Shown here: positions 14,890 to 23,625 of the stretch, one piece after another
How the letters are laid out: each line of letters opens with the position of its first letter
Numbering within the stretch: the stretch's first letter is position 1
NCBI RefSeq assembly: GCF_900109265.1
Contig: NZ_FNZM01000016.1
Coordinates: 200,398 to 237,616 of the forward strand
Length of the DNA: 37,219 bases
Origin: Paraburkholderia tropica
Lineage (GTDB): Bacteria; Pseudomonadota; Gammaproteobacteria; Burkholderiales; Burkholderiaceae
Reading direction: 5' to 3'
Translations under genes and position numbers: made by a program
The notes under the pieces: generated by a model
What the model was told of the DNA's origin: nothing
Seen by the model: the letters and a program-made list of their open reading frames with translations, nothing else
The model's database searches: none

Positions 14890-16260
14890 TCAGAAACCTT
14901 CAGCGAGACGCGGCTGCACGTCGGCGAGCGCGACATCGGCGCTGCCCTGCGCGAGATGCACGGTGAGCCGTTTGCCCGGTTTGAGCGCGGCGGGCGCGAG
15001 CACGGCCGCGCCGCTTTGCGCGTCGAGCACCGCCGCATAGCCACGCTCCAGCGTGCGCTGGGGGCTCAGCACTTCGAGACGCGCCGCGAGTTCGGACACG
15101 CGCGCCGACGCCCGCTCGCGCTCGCGTGCGAACGCGCCGTCGAGACGGCGCGCCAGCATGTCGAGCCGCGCGCGATGCGCAGCCGGATCGGGCCGCGTGC
15201 GCTGCCAGCGCATCTGCACGACGTTGAAACTCGCACGCGCCTGCGCCGTCGCGCGCGAGCCCGCCGACGCGAGCCGGATCGACAACTGGCGCAAATGCGT
15301 GCGCTGCTGCGCAAGCCGCTCGCCGGGCGAGACGAGACGCCGCGCGAGCCAGTCGAGTTGCTGCGCGCGGCGCTCCATCAAGCGGCCGAAGCCGCGCGCG
15401 AGCGTGGCATGGCGCTGATCGAGTTCACGCAGCAGCAGCACGCGCTGCGGGCTCACGAGTTCGGCGGCGGCCGTGGGCGTGGGCGCGCGCACGTCGGCGG
15501 CGAAATCGGCGATCGTGAAATCGGTTTCGTGACCCACGCCGCTCACCACGGGAATCGCGCTCGCGGCGATGGCGCGCGCGAGCGTCTCGTCGTTGAACGA
15601 CCAGAGATCCTCGATCGAGCCGCCGCCACGGCATAGCACGATCACGTCGACTTCGTTGCGCGCGTTCGCGGCGTCGAGCATCGCCGTGAGCTTTTCCGCC
15701 GATCCCGCGCCCTGCACCGGCGCCGGATAGACGATCACCGGCACGTGCGGCGCACGGCGGCACAGCGTGGTGAGCACGTCGCGCAGCGCGGCGGCCTGCA
15801 TCGACGTGATGACGCCGATTGCGCGCGGATGCGTGGGCAAGTCGCGCTTGCGGTCGGCATCGAAAAGACCTTCGGCTTCGAGCTGCGCCTTCAGGCGCAA
15901 GAACGCTTCGTACAGCCGCCCCTGCCCCGTGCGCCGGACCGCCTCGACATTCAGTTGCAGCTCGCCGCGCGGCTCGTACATCGTGACGAGCGCGCGCACC
16001 TCGATGCGGTCGCCTTCGCGCGGCGTGAATTCGGCGTATTGCGCGCGTCCGCGGAACATCACGCAGCGGATCTGCGCCTGCGCGTCCTTGATCGAGAAGT
16101 ACCAGTGGCCGCTCGCGGCGCGCGTGAAGTTCGACACTTCGCCCGAAATCCAGGCGAGCGGAAACGAGCGCTCGAGCATCGAGGCGATGGCGCGATTGAG
16201 CGCCGAAACCGGGACGACGACGTCGCCGCCCGCAGCGGAGGAAAAACGATCGGATGGCAT
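14890..16260 (-). CDS. xseA: Exodeoxyribonuclease VII large subunit
   Basis: 456 aa, normal for XseA. With the small subunit XseB it degrades single-stranded DNA to short oligonucleotides. The N-terminal OB-fold (VPVSALNRAIASMLERSFP; GEVSNFTRAASGHWYFSIKD) is followed by the catalytic core with VVSGVGHETDFTIADFAADVRAPTPTAAAEL and a long coiled-coil C-terminus rich in Arg and Leu. The ATG at 16260 fits the family start; upstream Met codons at 16311 and 16347 would add a hydrophobic tail that relatives lack. xseB is not in this window. Confidence 0.95.
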   Translation of the reverse strand: MPSDRFSSAAGGDVVVPVSALNRAIASMLERSFPLAWISGEVSNFTRAASGHWYFSIKDAQAQIRCVMFRGRAQYAEFTPREGDRIEVRALVTMYEPRGELQLNVEAVRRTGQGRLYEAFLRLKAQLEAEGLFDADRKRDLPTHPRAIGVITSMQAAALRDVLTTLCRRAPHVPVIVYPAPVQGAGSAEKLTAMLDAANARNEVDVIVLCRGGGSIEDLWSFNDETLARAIAASAIPVVSGVGHETDFTIADFAADVRAPTPTAAAELVSPQRVLLLRELDQRHATLARGFGRLMERRAQQLDWLARRLVSPGERLAQQRTHLRQLSIRLASAGSRATAQARASFNVVQMRWQRTRPDPAAHRARLDMLARRLDGAFARERERASARVSELAARLEVLSPQRTLERGYAAVLDAQSGAAVLAPAALKPGKRLTVHLAQGSADVALADVQPRLAEGF

Positions 16261-16998
16261 ACGCGAAGGTGAATGAGCAGCAAGAAAAACCACTGCCGGG
16301 GCAGCAAGCATAGCGGCTGCGCGGACCCGGCGCGCGCAGGCGCGCATCGAGCCCCGTCGAGCGGGCCGGCGGACAGACGATAGACGGTGACGGGGGCCGC
16401 AGTCCAGCAGGAAACGCTCCCAGCGTACAAGGGCCGCGAAGTGTCCACATCGACGCGGTCGGGCGACGTGGCCGCAGCGACGCCCTTCGAAACCCGGGTG
16501 AAATCATTCATCCCATTGATTTATATGGATTTTTTATAACCCAAATACCGGCTCACACCGATAAGATGGCCGTCAAACGGGCCTTCGAGGCCGCGCGCAG
16601 GGCATTTCTCCACAAAGTTATCCACAAGCGCCGAATGCGCCGTTTTTTGCAATGCCGACGCCTTGCGCCGCGCCGCGTCCGGCCGCCTCCCAACTTGCCG
16701 CGTGGCGGCCTCCCGCGCTAGAGTGCCGGGTTCACGGCGCCCCTCCGCGGTCCGTTGCGGCGCGGCCGTTGTTGCGTGGATGTTGCGTGGATGTTGCACC
16801 GTTGGTCGTGCCCGCCGTCCGCGACGCCGCCGTTATCGTTTGTTTTGCCGTTGTTTTGCCGTTTTGCAATTTTTCCCCGCCGGGCGCCTGGATTGACGCG
16901 CTCGCGCCGAACCGGAGATCCGTCCCGATGCCAGCCTCGTTCACCTGCCCGCCGCACGCGCACGGCGCCGTCCGGCCCGCCAGCGGCTGCGCGCGCTC
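16261..16998. other. 738-bp non-coding region with AT-rich segment, DnaA boxes and short repeats
   Basis: No convincing gene. Features seen: an AT-rich stretch at about 16501-16547; two DnaA-box-like 9-mers at 16606-16614 and 16618-16626; a tandem GTTGCGTGGAT at 16770-16791 with a third partial copy; and repeated GTTTTGCC at 16842-16865. Small open frames here read as low-complexity Arg/Pro/Ala and lack ribosome sites. In relatives, exbB and exbD often precede lpxK; neither is present here. Confidence 0.55.
16606..16626 (+). other. Pair of DnaA boxes
   Basis: TTATCCACA at 16618-16626 is the exact high-affinity DnaA box. TTCTCCACA at 16606-16614 has one mismatch and is in the same orientation, 12 bp apart. 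About 60 bp to the left is the most AT-rich stretch of the region. No dnaA, dnaN, parA or rep gene is nearby. Confidence 0.45.
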
Positions 16999-18045
16999 AT
17001 GAGCGGCCCGTTCGCCGATCTGAAGGCGCGCGTCGAGACGGATCTCGCGCAAGCCTGGCAACATCGCGGCAAGCTCGCCTGGGCGCTCACGCCGCTGGCC
17101 GCCGTCTTCGCCGCCGTGAGCGGCGCGCGCCGCGCGGCCTTCGCGGCCGGCTGGCTCAAGCGCGTGCGCGTGGGCGTGCCGGTCGTGGTGGTCGGCAACG
17201 TGACGGTGGGGGGCACCGGCAAGACGCCCACGGTGATCGCGCTCGTCGAGGCGCTGCGCGCCGCCGGCTACACGCCTGGCGTGGTGTCGCGCGGCTACGG
17301 CGCGAAAATCGACCGCCCGACGCCCGTGAACGCCGACACGCCCGCCCGTGCCTGCGGCGACGAACCGCTGCTGATCGCGCGCCGCACCGGCGTGCCGGTG
17401 TGGGTGTCGCCGGACCGCGTCGGCGCCGCCCAGGCGCTGTGCACCGCGCACGCCGACGTCGACGTGATCGTCAGCGACGACGGCCTGCAGCATTACCGCC
17501 TCGAGCGCGACTTCGAACTCGTGGTGTTCGACCATCGCCTCGGCGGCAACGGTTTCCTGCTGCCCGCCGGGCCGCTGCGCGAACCGCTCTCGCGCCACCG
17601 CGACGCCACGCTCGTCAACAATCCGTTCACGCGCACGCTGCCCGACTGGCCCAACACCTTCGCGCTCAAGCTCGAACCAGGCGACGCGTGGCATCTGGCC
17701 AATCCGGGCCTGCGCCGTCCGCTCGCCCAATTCGCGCAAGTGGCCGGCCAGCCGCCGCTGCGGCTTGTCGCGGCGGCCGGCATCGGCTCGCCCGAGCGCT
17801 TTTTCGCGACGCTGCGCGCGGCCGGTCTCGCCCCGCACACGCTGCCGCTGCCCGATCATTACGACTACGCGAGCAACCCGTTCGCCGACGTCGCCGCCGA
17901 CGCGATCCTGGTCACCGAAAAGGATGCAGTAAAATTGGGGGCCTGGAACGACGCGCGCATCTGGGTTGTGCCCGTGGAAGCCGCGCTCGATCATCGTCTT
18001 ATTACCCTGGTTGTGGAGAAACTCCGTGGACGCCCGTCTGCTTGA
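16999..18045 (+). CDS. lpxK: Tetraacyldisaccharide 4'-kinase
   Basis: 348 aa. Phosphorylates the 4' position of the lipid A precursor at the inner membrane, using ATP. An N-terminal hydrophobic anchor (LAWALTPLAAVFAAV, about 26-40) is followed by the P-loop GGTGKTPT at 71-78 and the family motif SRGYG near 97. DDGLQHYRLERD near 162 is also diagnostic. First gene of the lpxK-Trm112-kdsB run; it overlaps the next gene by 20 bp. The ATG at 16999 matches the family start, although no clear ribosome site precedes it. Confidence 0.95.
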   Translation: MSGPFADLKARVETDLAQAWQHRGKLAWALTPLAAVFAAVSGARRAAFAAGWLKRVRVGVPVVVVGNVTVGGTGKTPTVIALVEALRAAGYTPGVVSRGYGAKIDRPTPVNADTPARACGDEPLLIARRTGVPVWVSPDRVGAAQALCTAHADVDVIVSDDGLQHYRLERDFELVVFDHRLGGNGFLLPAGPLREPLSRHRDATLVNNPFTRTLPDWPNTFALKLEPGDAWHLANPGLRRPLAQFAQVAGQPPLRLVAAAGIGSPERFFATLRAAGLAPHTLPLPDHYDYASNPFADVAADAILVTEKDAVKLGAWNDARIWVVPVEAALDHRLITLVVEKLRGRPSA

Positions 18046-18220
18046 AATCCTGGTCTGCCCGATCTGCAAGGGCCCGCTCAGCTACGACCGCGCCGCGCAG
18101 GAGTTGATCTGCAGCGCCGACAAGCTTGCCTATCCGATCCGCGACGGCATCCCCGTCATGCTCGTCGACGAGGCGCGCCAGACCGTCGAAGGCACGCCCG
18201 TCGATCCGAACGCGGCCTGA
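18026..18220 (+). CDS. Trm112/YcaR-family zinc-ribbon protein, GTG start
   Basis: 64 aa. Starts VDARLLEILVCPICKG; the CPIC pair (Cys11, Cys14) and LAYPIRDGIPVML are typical of the bacterial Trm112/YcaR family, small proteins usually found between lpxK and kdsB. The GTG at 18026 has GGAGA 8 nt upstream and gives the standard family N-terminus. An ATG at 17966 in the same frame would add 20 unrelated residues. The gene overlaps lpxK by 20 bp and ends one base before kdsB, so the three are translationally linked. Role unproven. Confidence 0.9.
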   Translation: MDARLLEILVCPICKGPLSYDRAAQELICSADKLAYPIRDGIPVMLVDEARQTVEGTPVDPNAA

Positions 18221-18221
18221 C

Positions 18222-19022
18222 ATGAGCGCCGCTCAACCCTTCATCGCCGTCGTGCCGGCGCGGCTCGCGTCGACGCGGCTGCCGAACAAGCCGCTCGCCG
18301 ACATCGGCGGCAAGCCCATGGTCGTGCGCGTCGCCGAGCGCGCCCGCGCGGCCGGCGCGCAGCAGGTGCTGATCGCCTCCGACGCCCAGACGGTGCTCGA
18401 CGCCGCACGCGAACATGGCTTCGAAGCCGTGCTCACGCGCGCCGACCACCCCTCGGGCACCGACCGCCTCGCCGAAGTCGCCGAACACTACGGCTGGAGC
18501 GACGAGACGATCGTGGTCAATGTTCAGGGCGATGAACCGCTGATCGACCCGCAGCTGATCTGCGACGTGGCGTCGCACCTGGCGGCGCATCCGGACTGCG
18601 CGATCGCCACCGCGGCTCACCCGATCACCGCGCCCGACGAAATCTTCAGCCCGAACGTCGTGAAGGTCGTGCTCGACGCACGCGGCGTGGCGCTCTACTT
18701 CTCGCGCGCGCCGATTCCGTGGGCGCGCGACGCCTGGCAGCCGCACTGGTCGCCGGCCCGTCTCGATCTGGCCGCAATGCCCGCCCCGCCTGCACCGGCC
18801 ACGGTTTATCGGCATATCGGCCTGTATGCGTATCGCGCCAAATTCCTGCGCACCTACCCGACGCTCGCGCACTCGCCGATCGAGCAGGTCGAATCGCTCG
18901 AACAGTTGCGCGCGATGTGGCACGGCGAGCGCATCGCGGTGCGCGTGACGCCCGAGGCGCCCGCGCCCGGTGTCGACACGCCCGCCGACCTCGCCCGCGT
19001 ACAGGCGTTATTCCGACCTTAA
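18222..19022 (+). CDS. kdsB: 3-deoxy-manno-octulosonate cytidylyltransferase (CMP-KDO synthetase)
   Basis: 266 aa. Activates KDO with CTP for attachment to lipid A, in the cytoplasm. Family motifs: VVPARLASTRLPNKPLADIGGKPM (nucleotide-binding start), HPSGTDRLAEV, VNVQGDEPLI and YRHIGLYAYR. The ATG at 18222 follows the Trm112 stop by one base. Together with lpxK it supplies two steps of lipopolysaccharide core and lipid A assembly. Confidence 0.96.
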   Translation: MSAAQPFIAVVPARLASTRLPNKPLADIGGKPMVVRVAERARAAGAQQVLIASDAQTVLDAAREHGFEAVLTRADHPSGTDRLAEVAEHYGWSDETIVVNVQGDEPLIDPQLICDVASHLAAHPDCAIATAAHPITAPDEIFSPNVVKVVLDARGVALYFSRAPIPWARDAWQPHWSPARLDLAAMPAPPAPATVYRHIGLYAYRAKFLRTYPTLAHSPIEQVESLEQLRAMWHGERIAVRVTPEAPAPGVDTPADLARVQALFRP

Positions 19023-19323
19023 TAACGGTCGTAGTCCGAAAAACCCGTGGCATAATCAATTGTTTGCGCGAGCCGTCCAAGCCTTTGTGCGTGCGGGTTT
19101 GCCCGCTTTTCTTCCGTTGCTGCCCGCCTCCGCAGCGCCGTTCCCGATCCACTTCGGGCACGTTGCCGCGCGGGGCCAGGCGTCACCCCGCATGCCCCGG
19201 CCATGATCTCTTGACCGGCGAGCACGGCGCGAGCAAACGGAAGGAGACGCACGACGCCGCCGATGCCGCCCACGAGGGCAGCCGCCGCGCCGCAAGAATT
19301 CACACAGATCGGAGAAATTGGAA
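19023..19323. other. Intergenic region kdsB-adk
   Basis: About 300 bp with no gene. CATAAT at 19052-19057 is a possible -10 for adk, but no convincing -35 lies 16-18 bp before it. Transcripts from there would carry a leader of about 260 nt. The end of the region has a good GGAG ribosome site for adk. No terminator is seen after kdsB. Confidence 0.45.
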
Positions 19324-19986
19324 ATGCGTTTGATCCTGTTGGGCGCCCCCGGCGCGGGCAAGGGAACCCAGGCAAACTTCATCAAGGAAAAGTTCGGCAT
19401 TCCGCAGATCTCGACCGGCGACATGCTGCGCGCCGCCGTGAAAGCGGGCACGCCGCTCGGCCTCGAAGCGAAGCGTTTCATGGATGCGGGCGAACTCGTC
19501 ACCGACGAGCTCATCATCAATCTCGTGAAGGAACGCCTGAAGGAAGACGACTGCAAGAACGGTTATCTGTTCGACGGTTTCCCGCGCACGCTGCCGCAAG
19601 CCGAAGCCATGAAGCAAGCCGGCGTCGCCATCGACTACGTGCTGGAGATCGACGTGCCGTTCGACGAGATCATCGTGCGCATGAGCGGCCGCCGCATGCA
19701 CCCGGCATCGGGCCGCACGTACCACACGAAGTTCAACCCGCCGAAGCAGGACATGGTCGACGACGTCACCGGCGAGCCGCTCGTGCAGCGCGACGACGAC
19801 AAGGAAGAGACCGTGCGCAAGCGTCTCGACGTGTACACGGCGCAAACCAAGCCGCTGATCGCCTACTACAGCGAATGGGCGCAGCGCGGTGAAGAAAACG
19901 GTCTGAAAGCGCCGCAGTACCGCGCGATCTCGGGTCTGGGCAGCGTCGACGAAATCCGCAATCGCGTGTTCGACGCACTGAAGTAA
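19324..19986 (+). CDS. adk: Adenylate kinase
   Basis: 220 aa. Interconverts ATP plus AMP and two ADP. The P-loop GAPGAGKGT is at residues 7-15, the AMP-binding STGDMLR at about 30-36, and DGFPRT at about 84-89. The LID domain is the long form, with HPASGRTYHTKFNPPK but without the four Cys found in zinc-binding versions. The start at 19324 is chosen over the ATG two codons earlier because the GGAG spacing is better and the family starts MRLILLG. Confidence 0.97.
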   Translation: MRLILLGAPGAGKGTQANFIKEKFGIPQISTGDMLRAAVKAGTPLGLEAKRFMDAGELVTDELIINLVKERLKEDDCKNGYLFDGFPRTLPQAEAMKQAGVAIDYVLEIDVPFDEIIVRMSGRRMHPASGRTYHTKFNPPKQDMVDDVTGEPLVQRDDDKEETVRKRLDVYTAQTKPLIAYYSEWAQRGEENGLKAPQYRAISGLGSVDEIRNRVFDALK

Positions 19987-20006
19987 GAACGTCCCTTGCC
20001 GGCCAT

Positions 20007-20049
20007 GCCGGGCGAGGCCCGGCGCAAGCCGGCCTCCCCTCTGGCCGGC
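20007..20049 (+). terminator. Two tandem GC hairpins after adk
   Basis: GCCGGGC-GAG-GCCCGGC (20007-20023) is followed by GCCGGCC (20028-20034) and GGCCGGC (20043-20049) with an 8-base loop. The run after them is pyrimidine-rich but not a T-run, so this is a weak or Rho-aided terminator at best. Confidence 0.4.
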
Positions 20050-20144
20050 CCTCTCTCCTCCTCTGCACGTTTCGCCGATGAGTCGCGGGCTGGCCCGCAC
20101 ATAACAATCATCGAAGACACATCGAGCAGCCAGGAGGCAGACAC

Positions 20145-20903
20145 ATGCAAATCCGCGACAACGTATTCCTGATCACCGGCGGCGCTTCGGGCCTCGGTGC
20201 GGCCACCGCACGCCTGATCGCGGCGGAAGGCGGCAAGGTCGCGCTCGCCGACCTCAACGAGGAAGCGGGCCAAGCGCTCGCGAAAGAACTCGGCGGCGCG
20301 TTCGTGAAGTGCAACGTCGCGAGCGAGGAAGACGGCGCGCGAGCCGTGGCCGCGGCCACCGCGCTCGGCACGCTGCGCGGCCTCGTCAACTGCGCGGGCA
20401 TCGCGCCCGCGATCAAGACCGTCGGCAAGGACGGGCCGCATCCGCTCGATGCGTTCAGCAAGACCATTTCGGTCAACCTGATCGGCACCTTCAACATGAT
20501 CCGCCTTGCGGCGGCCGCCATCGCGCAGACCGCGCCCAACGCAGGCGGCGAGCGCGGCGTGATCGTCAATACGGCGTCGGTCGCGGCCTACGACGGGCAG
20601 ATCGGCCAGGCGGCCTATGCGGCGTCGAAGGGCGGCGTCGTCGCCATGACGCTGCCGGTCGCGCGCGATCTGTCGCGCAGCGGCATCCGCGTGATGACGA
20701 TTGCGCCCGGCATCTTCGAAACGCCGATGCTGCTCGGCATGCCGCAGGACGTGCAGGACGCGCTCGGCGCGATGGTGCCGTTCCCGCCTCGCCTCGGCAA
20801 ACCCGACGAGTACGCCATGCTGGTCAAGCAGATCGTCGAAAATCCGATGCTCAACGGCGAAGTGATCCGCCTCGACGGCGCGATCCGCATGCAGCCGAAG
20901 TGA
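20145..20903 (+). CDS. Short-chain dehydrogenase, 3-hydroxyacyl-CoA dehydrogenase type II-like
   Basis: 252 aa. The NAD-binding TGGASGLG lies at 11-18, the structural NCAG motif at 82-85, Asn111, and the catalytic Ser145, Tyr158 and Lys162 in YAASKGG. The overall sequence, including PFPPRLGKPDEYAMLV and a C-terminal GEVIRLDGAIRMQPK, resembles HSD17B10-type enzymes that oxidise 3-hydroxyacyl-CoA in fatty or branched-chain amino acid breakdown. AGGAGG precedes the ATG. It stands alone between hairpins, ending at a strong terminator. Confidence 0.88.
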   Translation: MQIRDNVFLITGGASGLGAATARLIAAEGGKVALADLNEEAGQALAKELGGAFVKCNVASEEDGARAVAAATALGTLRGLVNCAGIAPAIKTVGKDGPHPLDAFSKTISVNLIGTFNMIRLAAAAIAQTAPNAGGERGVIVNTASVAAYDGQIGQAAYAASKGGVVAMTLPVARDLSRSGIRVMTIAPGIFETPMLLGMPQDVQDALGAMVPFPPRLGKPDEYAMLVKQIVENPMLNGEVIRLDGAIRMQPK

Positions 20904-20910
20904 ACGCACG

Positions 20911-20930
20911 CCGTGTGCTTTTTTACACGG
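20911..20930 (+). other. Hairpin just after the dehydrogenase stop
   Basis: CCGTGT (20911-20916) pairs with ACACGG (20925-20930); the 8-base loop GCTTTTTT carries the T-run instead of the 3' side. It lies directly before the strong terminator at 20938 and may protect the 3' end or form part of a double termination structure. Confidence 0.5.
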
Positions 20931-20937
20931 TGAAGTA

Positions 20938-20967
20938 AAAAAAGCCCGCGAATTCGCGGGCTTTTTT
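20938..20967. terminator. Bidirectional intrinsic terminator
   Basis: A perfect palindrome centred on AATT: AAAAGCCCGCG on the left pairs with CGCGGGCTTTT on the right. It has an A-run on one side and a T-run on the other, and lies between the convergent dehydrogenase and SirB1-type genes. Confidence 0.9.
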
Positions 20968-20984
20968 GCGTTGAACTGCGCGTC

Positions 20985-21830
20985 TCAGTCGTTGTCGAGC
21001 GTGCGCTGACGCAATTCCTGCAATTGCGATTCGACGACCGTGGCGTCTTCGGCGTCCGGGCGCTCATCGAGATAATGTTCGAGATCTTCGAGCGCAGGAC
21101 GCAGATAGTCGAGCCGCGCGTAGGCGAAACCGCGGTCGCGCACTTCCTCGATGCTGTACGGCAGCAGGATCACGAGCCGTTGCTGGATGCCGAGCAGGCG
21201 CTCCCAGCGCTCGGTCTGCAAATACACCGACTTCAGATTGCGCAGCATGCGCGCCACGATCTCGCGCCGCGTGGCCGGTTCGAGCAGCATGCGCAGCGCG
21301 CGCGCCACCGAATCGCCCGCGCTCGCCACATAGGGCTCGAGCATCTCGACCATGTCCGACTCGGTGAGCGCGCGGCCCGTGGTCGGGTCGAGCATGGCGT
21401 CGCCGTCGGGCAGCGAGACGCGCAGCAGGAAATGCCCCGGAAACGACACGCCCTGCACCGGCAGCCCGAGCTGGCCCGCAATCTCCAGATAGATCACCGC
21501 GAGGGAGATCGGAATGCCGCGCCGGCGGCGCAGCACGACGTGCAGATGGCTGTTGTCGGGATCGAAAAAGTCGTTCAGATTGGCCGCGAAACCCATCTCG
21601 CGGAAGAACACGCGGTTGAGCAGCGCGACCTGCTGGCGCACGTCGGCACCCTCGGGCATGCGCTTGCTGATGCGCAGCGCCAGCTCGTCGATTTCGGCCA
21701 GCGTGCCCTGCAGATCGAGGTCCGGGTAGGCGTCCTGCGCGATCGACAGCGCCGCTTCGGTAAGCGGCAGGCTGTCGTCTTCGGCAACGAGCGTGCTGAA
21801 ATAATCCAGCACCCGCGTGTTCATCGTCAT
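20985..21830 (-). CDS. SirB1-family protein (transglutaminase-like domain plus TPR)
   Basis: 281 aa. The central domain has GFAANLNDFFDPDNSHLHVVLRRRRGIPISLAVIYLEIAGQLGLPV, the signature of the SirB1/transglutaminase-like family, followed by VSFPGHFLLR. The C-terminal part (about 190-275) is helical with TPR-like pattern. The biochemical role of the family is not established. Its start codon overlaps the murJ stop by one base (TGATG), so it is translationally coupled to murJ. A second ATG two codons in (21824) is possible. Confidence 0.85.
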   Translation of the reverse strand: MTMNTRVLDYFSTLVAEDDSLPLTEAALSIAQDAYPDLDLQGTLAEIDELALRISKRMPEGADVRQQVALLNRVFFREMGFAANLNDFFDPDNSHLHVVLRRRRGIPISLAVIYLEIAGQLGLPVQGVSFPGHFLLRVSLPDGDAMLDPTTGRALTESDMVEMLEPYVASAGDSVARALRMLLEPATRREIVARMLRNLKSVYLQTERWERLLGIQQRLVILLPYSIEEVRDRGFAYARLDYLRPALEDLEHYLDERPDAEDATVVESQLQELRQRTLDND

Positions 21831-23380
21831 CACTTCGTGCGCCTCTTGAAGTATGCGTATTTGAAGCCCATCAGCCACAGCATACCGAAATATAGCGCCG
21901 CAAACAGAACCAGGCAGGCTGCGAGCAAAGCGATGCGCGCGAGCGGTTCGTGCCGCAGGCCGATCCAGTCGTAGCTGATCGAGCACCAGTGCATCGCCCC
22001 TGCCAGCACGAGGCATGCCCCGAGCAGTTGCACGAAGAACGGAGTCCAGCCCGACGACGGCATATAGATGCCGCGGCGGCGCAGGCCGATAAAGAGCAGC
22101 AGCGCGTTCATGCAGGCGCCGAGGCCCACCGAGAGCGTCAACCCCGCGTGCGAGAAGATCGGCACGAAGATGTAATTACTGATCTGCGTGGCGATCAGCA
22201 CGCCCACGCCGATCTTCACCGGCGTCTTGATGTCCTGGCGCGCATAAAAACCGGGCGCGAGGATCTTGATCAGAATGAGGCCGACGAGACCCACGCCGTA
22301 CGCGGCGAGCGCGCGGCCCGTCATGATGACCGAAGTGGCGTCGAACTTGCCGTAGTGGAACAGCGTGGCCGTGAGCGGCTCGGCGAAGAAAAACAGCGCA
22401 ACCGCCGACGGCGCGGCCAGCAGGAACGTCACGCGCAGACCCCAGTCGAGCAGCGCGGAATATTCGTGCGGATCGGCGTCGACGTGCGCTTTCGAGAGGC
22501 TCGGCAGCAGGATCGTGCCGAGCGCCACGCCCAGCAGGGCCGTGGGAAATTCCATCAGGCGGTCGGCGTAATTGATCCACGAGACCGCGCCCGGACCGAG
22601 CCGCGAGGCGATATTCGTATTGATGATCAGGCTGATCTGCGCGACCGAGACCGCGAACATGGCGGGCATCATCTTCGCGAGCACGCGCTTGACGCCGCGA
22701 TGCGCGAGCGCCTTGAGCGGATTCAGGCCGATGCGCGGCATCATGTCGATGCGCTTCAAACCCGGCAACTGCACGATGAACTGCAGCACGCCGCCCACGA
22801 TCACCGCCCACGCGAGCGCGTAGACCGGCTGCTTCATGTGCGGCGCGAACGCCACCGCCGCCGTGATGAACGACACGTTGAGCAGCACCGGCGCGAACGC
22901 GGGCAGCGAGAACTGCTTGTACGTGTTCAACACGCCCGAGGCCAGCGACGTCAGCGAAATGAACACGATGTACGGAAACATGATGCGCGTCATCACGACG
23001 GCAAGCTGATACGCCTGGCCGTCGCTCTTGAGGCCCGAGGCGACCACGGTCACCACGAACGACGCGCCGACAATGCCGAGCAGCGAGAGCACGGCGAGCA
23101 CCCAGGCGAGCACCGTCGAGGTGGCGTCGACGAGCGCGCGCGTGGCGTCGTGGCCTTGCTGGTTCTTGAACTCCGCGAGGATCGGCACGAAAGCCTGCGA
23201 AAACGCGCCTTCGGCCGAGATGCGGCGCAGCAGGTTGGGAATGCGAAACGCGACGTAGAAGGCGTCGGTGTACTGACTCGCGCCGAAAGCTCGGGCGATC
23301 AGCGTTTCGCGGGCCAGTCCGGTCACGCGCGACAGCAGCGTGAAGCCGCTGACCGTCAGCAGGGCTCGGAATAGATTCAT
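21830..23380 (-). CDS. murJ: Lipid II flippase MurJ
   Basis: 516 aa inner-membrane protein with about 14 hydrophobic segments. It moves lipid II, the peptidoglycan precursor, across the inner membrane. Signature segments: LLSRVTGLARETLIARAFGAS at 16-36, DAFYVAFRIPNLLRRISAEGAFSQAFVP at 39-66, and LGVALGTILLPSLSKAH. The start gives the standard family N-terminus (MNLFRALLTVSG). No ribosome site precedes the ATG; a TATAAT lies only ten bases upstream. It is divergent from rpsT, a common arrangement. Confidence 0.96.
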   Translation of the reverse strand: MNLFRALLTVSGFTLLSRVTGLARETLIARAFGASQYTDAFYVAFRIPNLLRRISAEGAFSQAFVPILAEFKNQQGHDATRALVDATSTVLAWVLAVLSLLGIVGASFVVTVVASGLKSDGQAYQLAVVMTRIMFPYIVFISLTSLASGVLNTYKQFSLPAFAPVLLNVSFITAAVAFAPHMKQPVYALAWAVIVGGVLQFIVQLPGLKRIDMMPRIGLNPLKALAHRGVKRVLAKMMPAMFAVSVAQISLIINTNIASRLGPGAVSWINYADRLMEFPTALLGVALGTILLPSLSKAHVDADPHEYSALLDWGLRVTFLLAAPSAVALFFFAEPLTATLFHYGKFDATSVIMTGRALAAYGVGLVGLILIKILAPGFYARQDIKTPVKIGVGVLIATQISNYIFVPIFSHAGLTLSVGLGACMNALLLFIGLRRRGIYMPSSGWTPFFVQLLGACLVLAGAMHWCSISYDWIGLRHEPLARIALLAACLVLFAALYFGMLWLMGFKYAYFKRRTK

Positions 23381-23389
23381 GGGGCGCTT

Positions 23390-23395
23390 ATTATA
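23390..23395 (-). promoter_or_regulatory. -10 element of murJ, close to the start codon
   Basis: TATAAT on the minus strand ends ten bases before the murJ ATG (23380). Transcription would start near 23383, so the mRNA would be nearly leaderless. No clear -35 element is seen at 16-18 bp. Confidence 0.5.
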
Positions 23396-23595
23396 CGGGT
23401 GCCGTCAGTCACGCCGGCGATGCGCGGCGTCAAGGATGCCACGGCGCGATCCGACACCATGGCGAGCCCATTCTGACCGCTGTGCGGGCGCAGCGTTCGC
23501 CGCAATCCCGTCGATTTCTGCGCTCGGCGCGCCGGATTTTCCGCCGCCTTTCCCGGCTCACCGACCGGTCCCGTCGCCCGCCCATCGACGCGCGA

Positions 23596-23625
23596 TTGCC
23601 ATGCCTCTGATTTCGTTGCTATAAT
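23596..23625 (+). promoter_or_regulatory. rpsT promoter, extended -10
   Basis: TTGCCA (23596-23601), 18-bp spacer, TATAAT (23620-23625). A TG one base before the -10 (23617-23618) makes it an extended -10. A perfect consensus hexamer plus extension suggests a strong promoter, as expected for a ribosomal protein gene. Confidence 0.8.

Noticed and set aside
16501..16626. Possible chromosomal origin of replication
   Set aside because: Only two DnaA boxes and no dnaA, dnaN, parAB or rep gene nearby; kept only as a DnaA-site finding.
16652..17002. Small open frames before lpxK
   Set aside because: No ribosome site, low-complexity composition and no recognisable family; better treated as non-coding.
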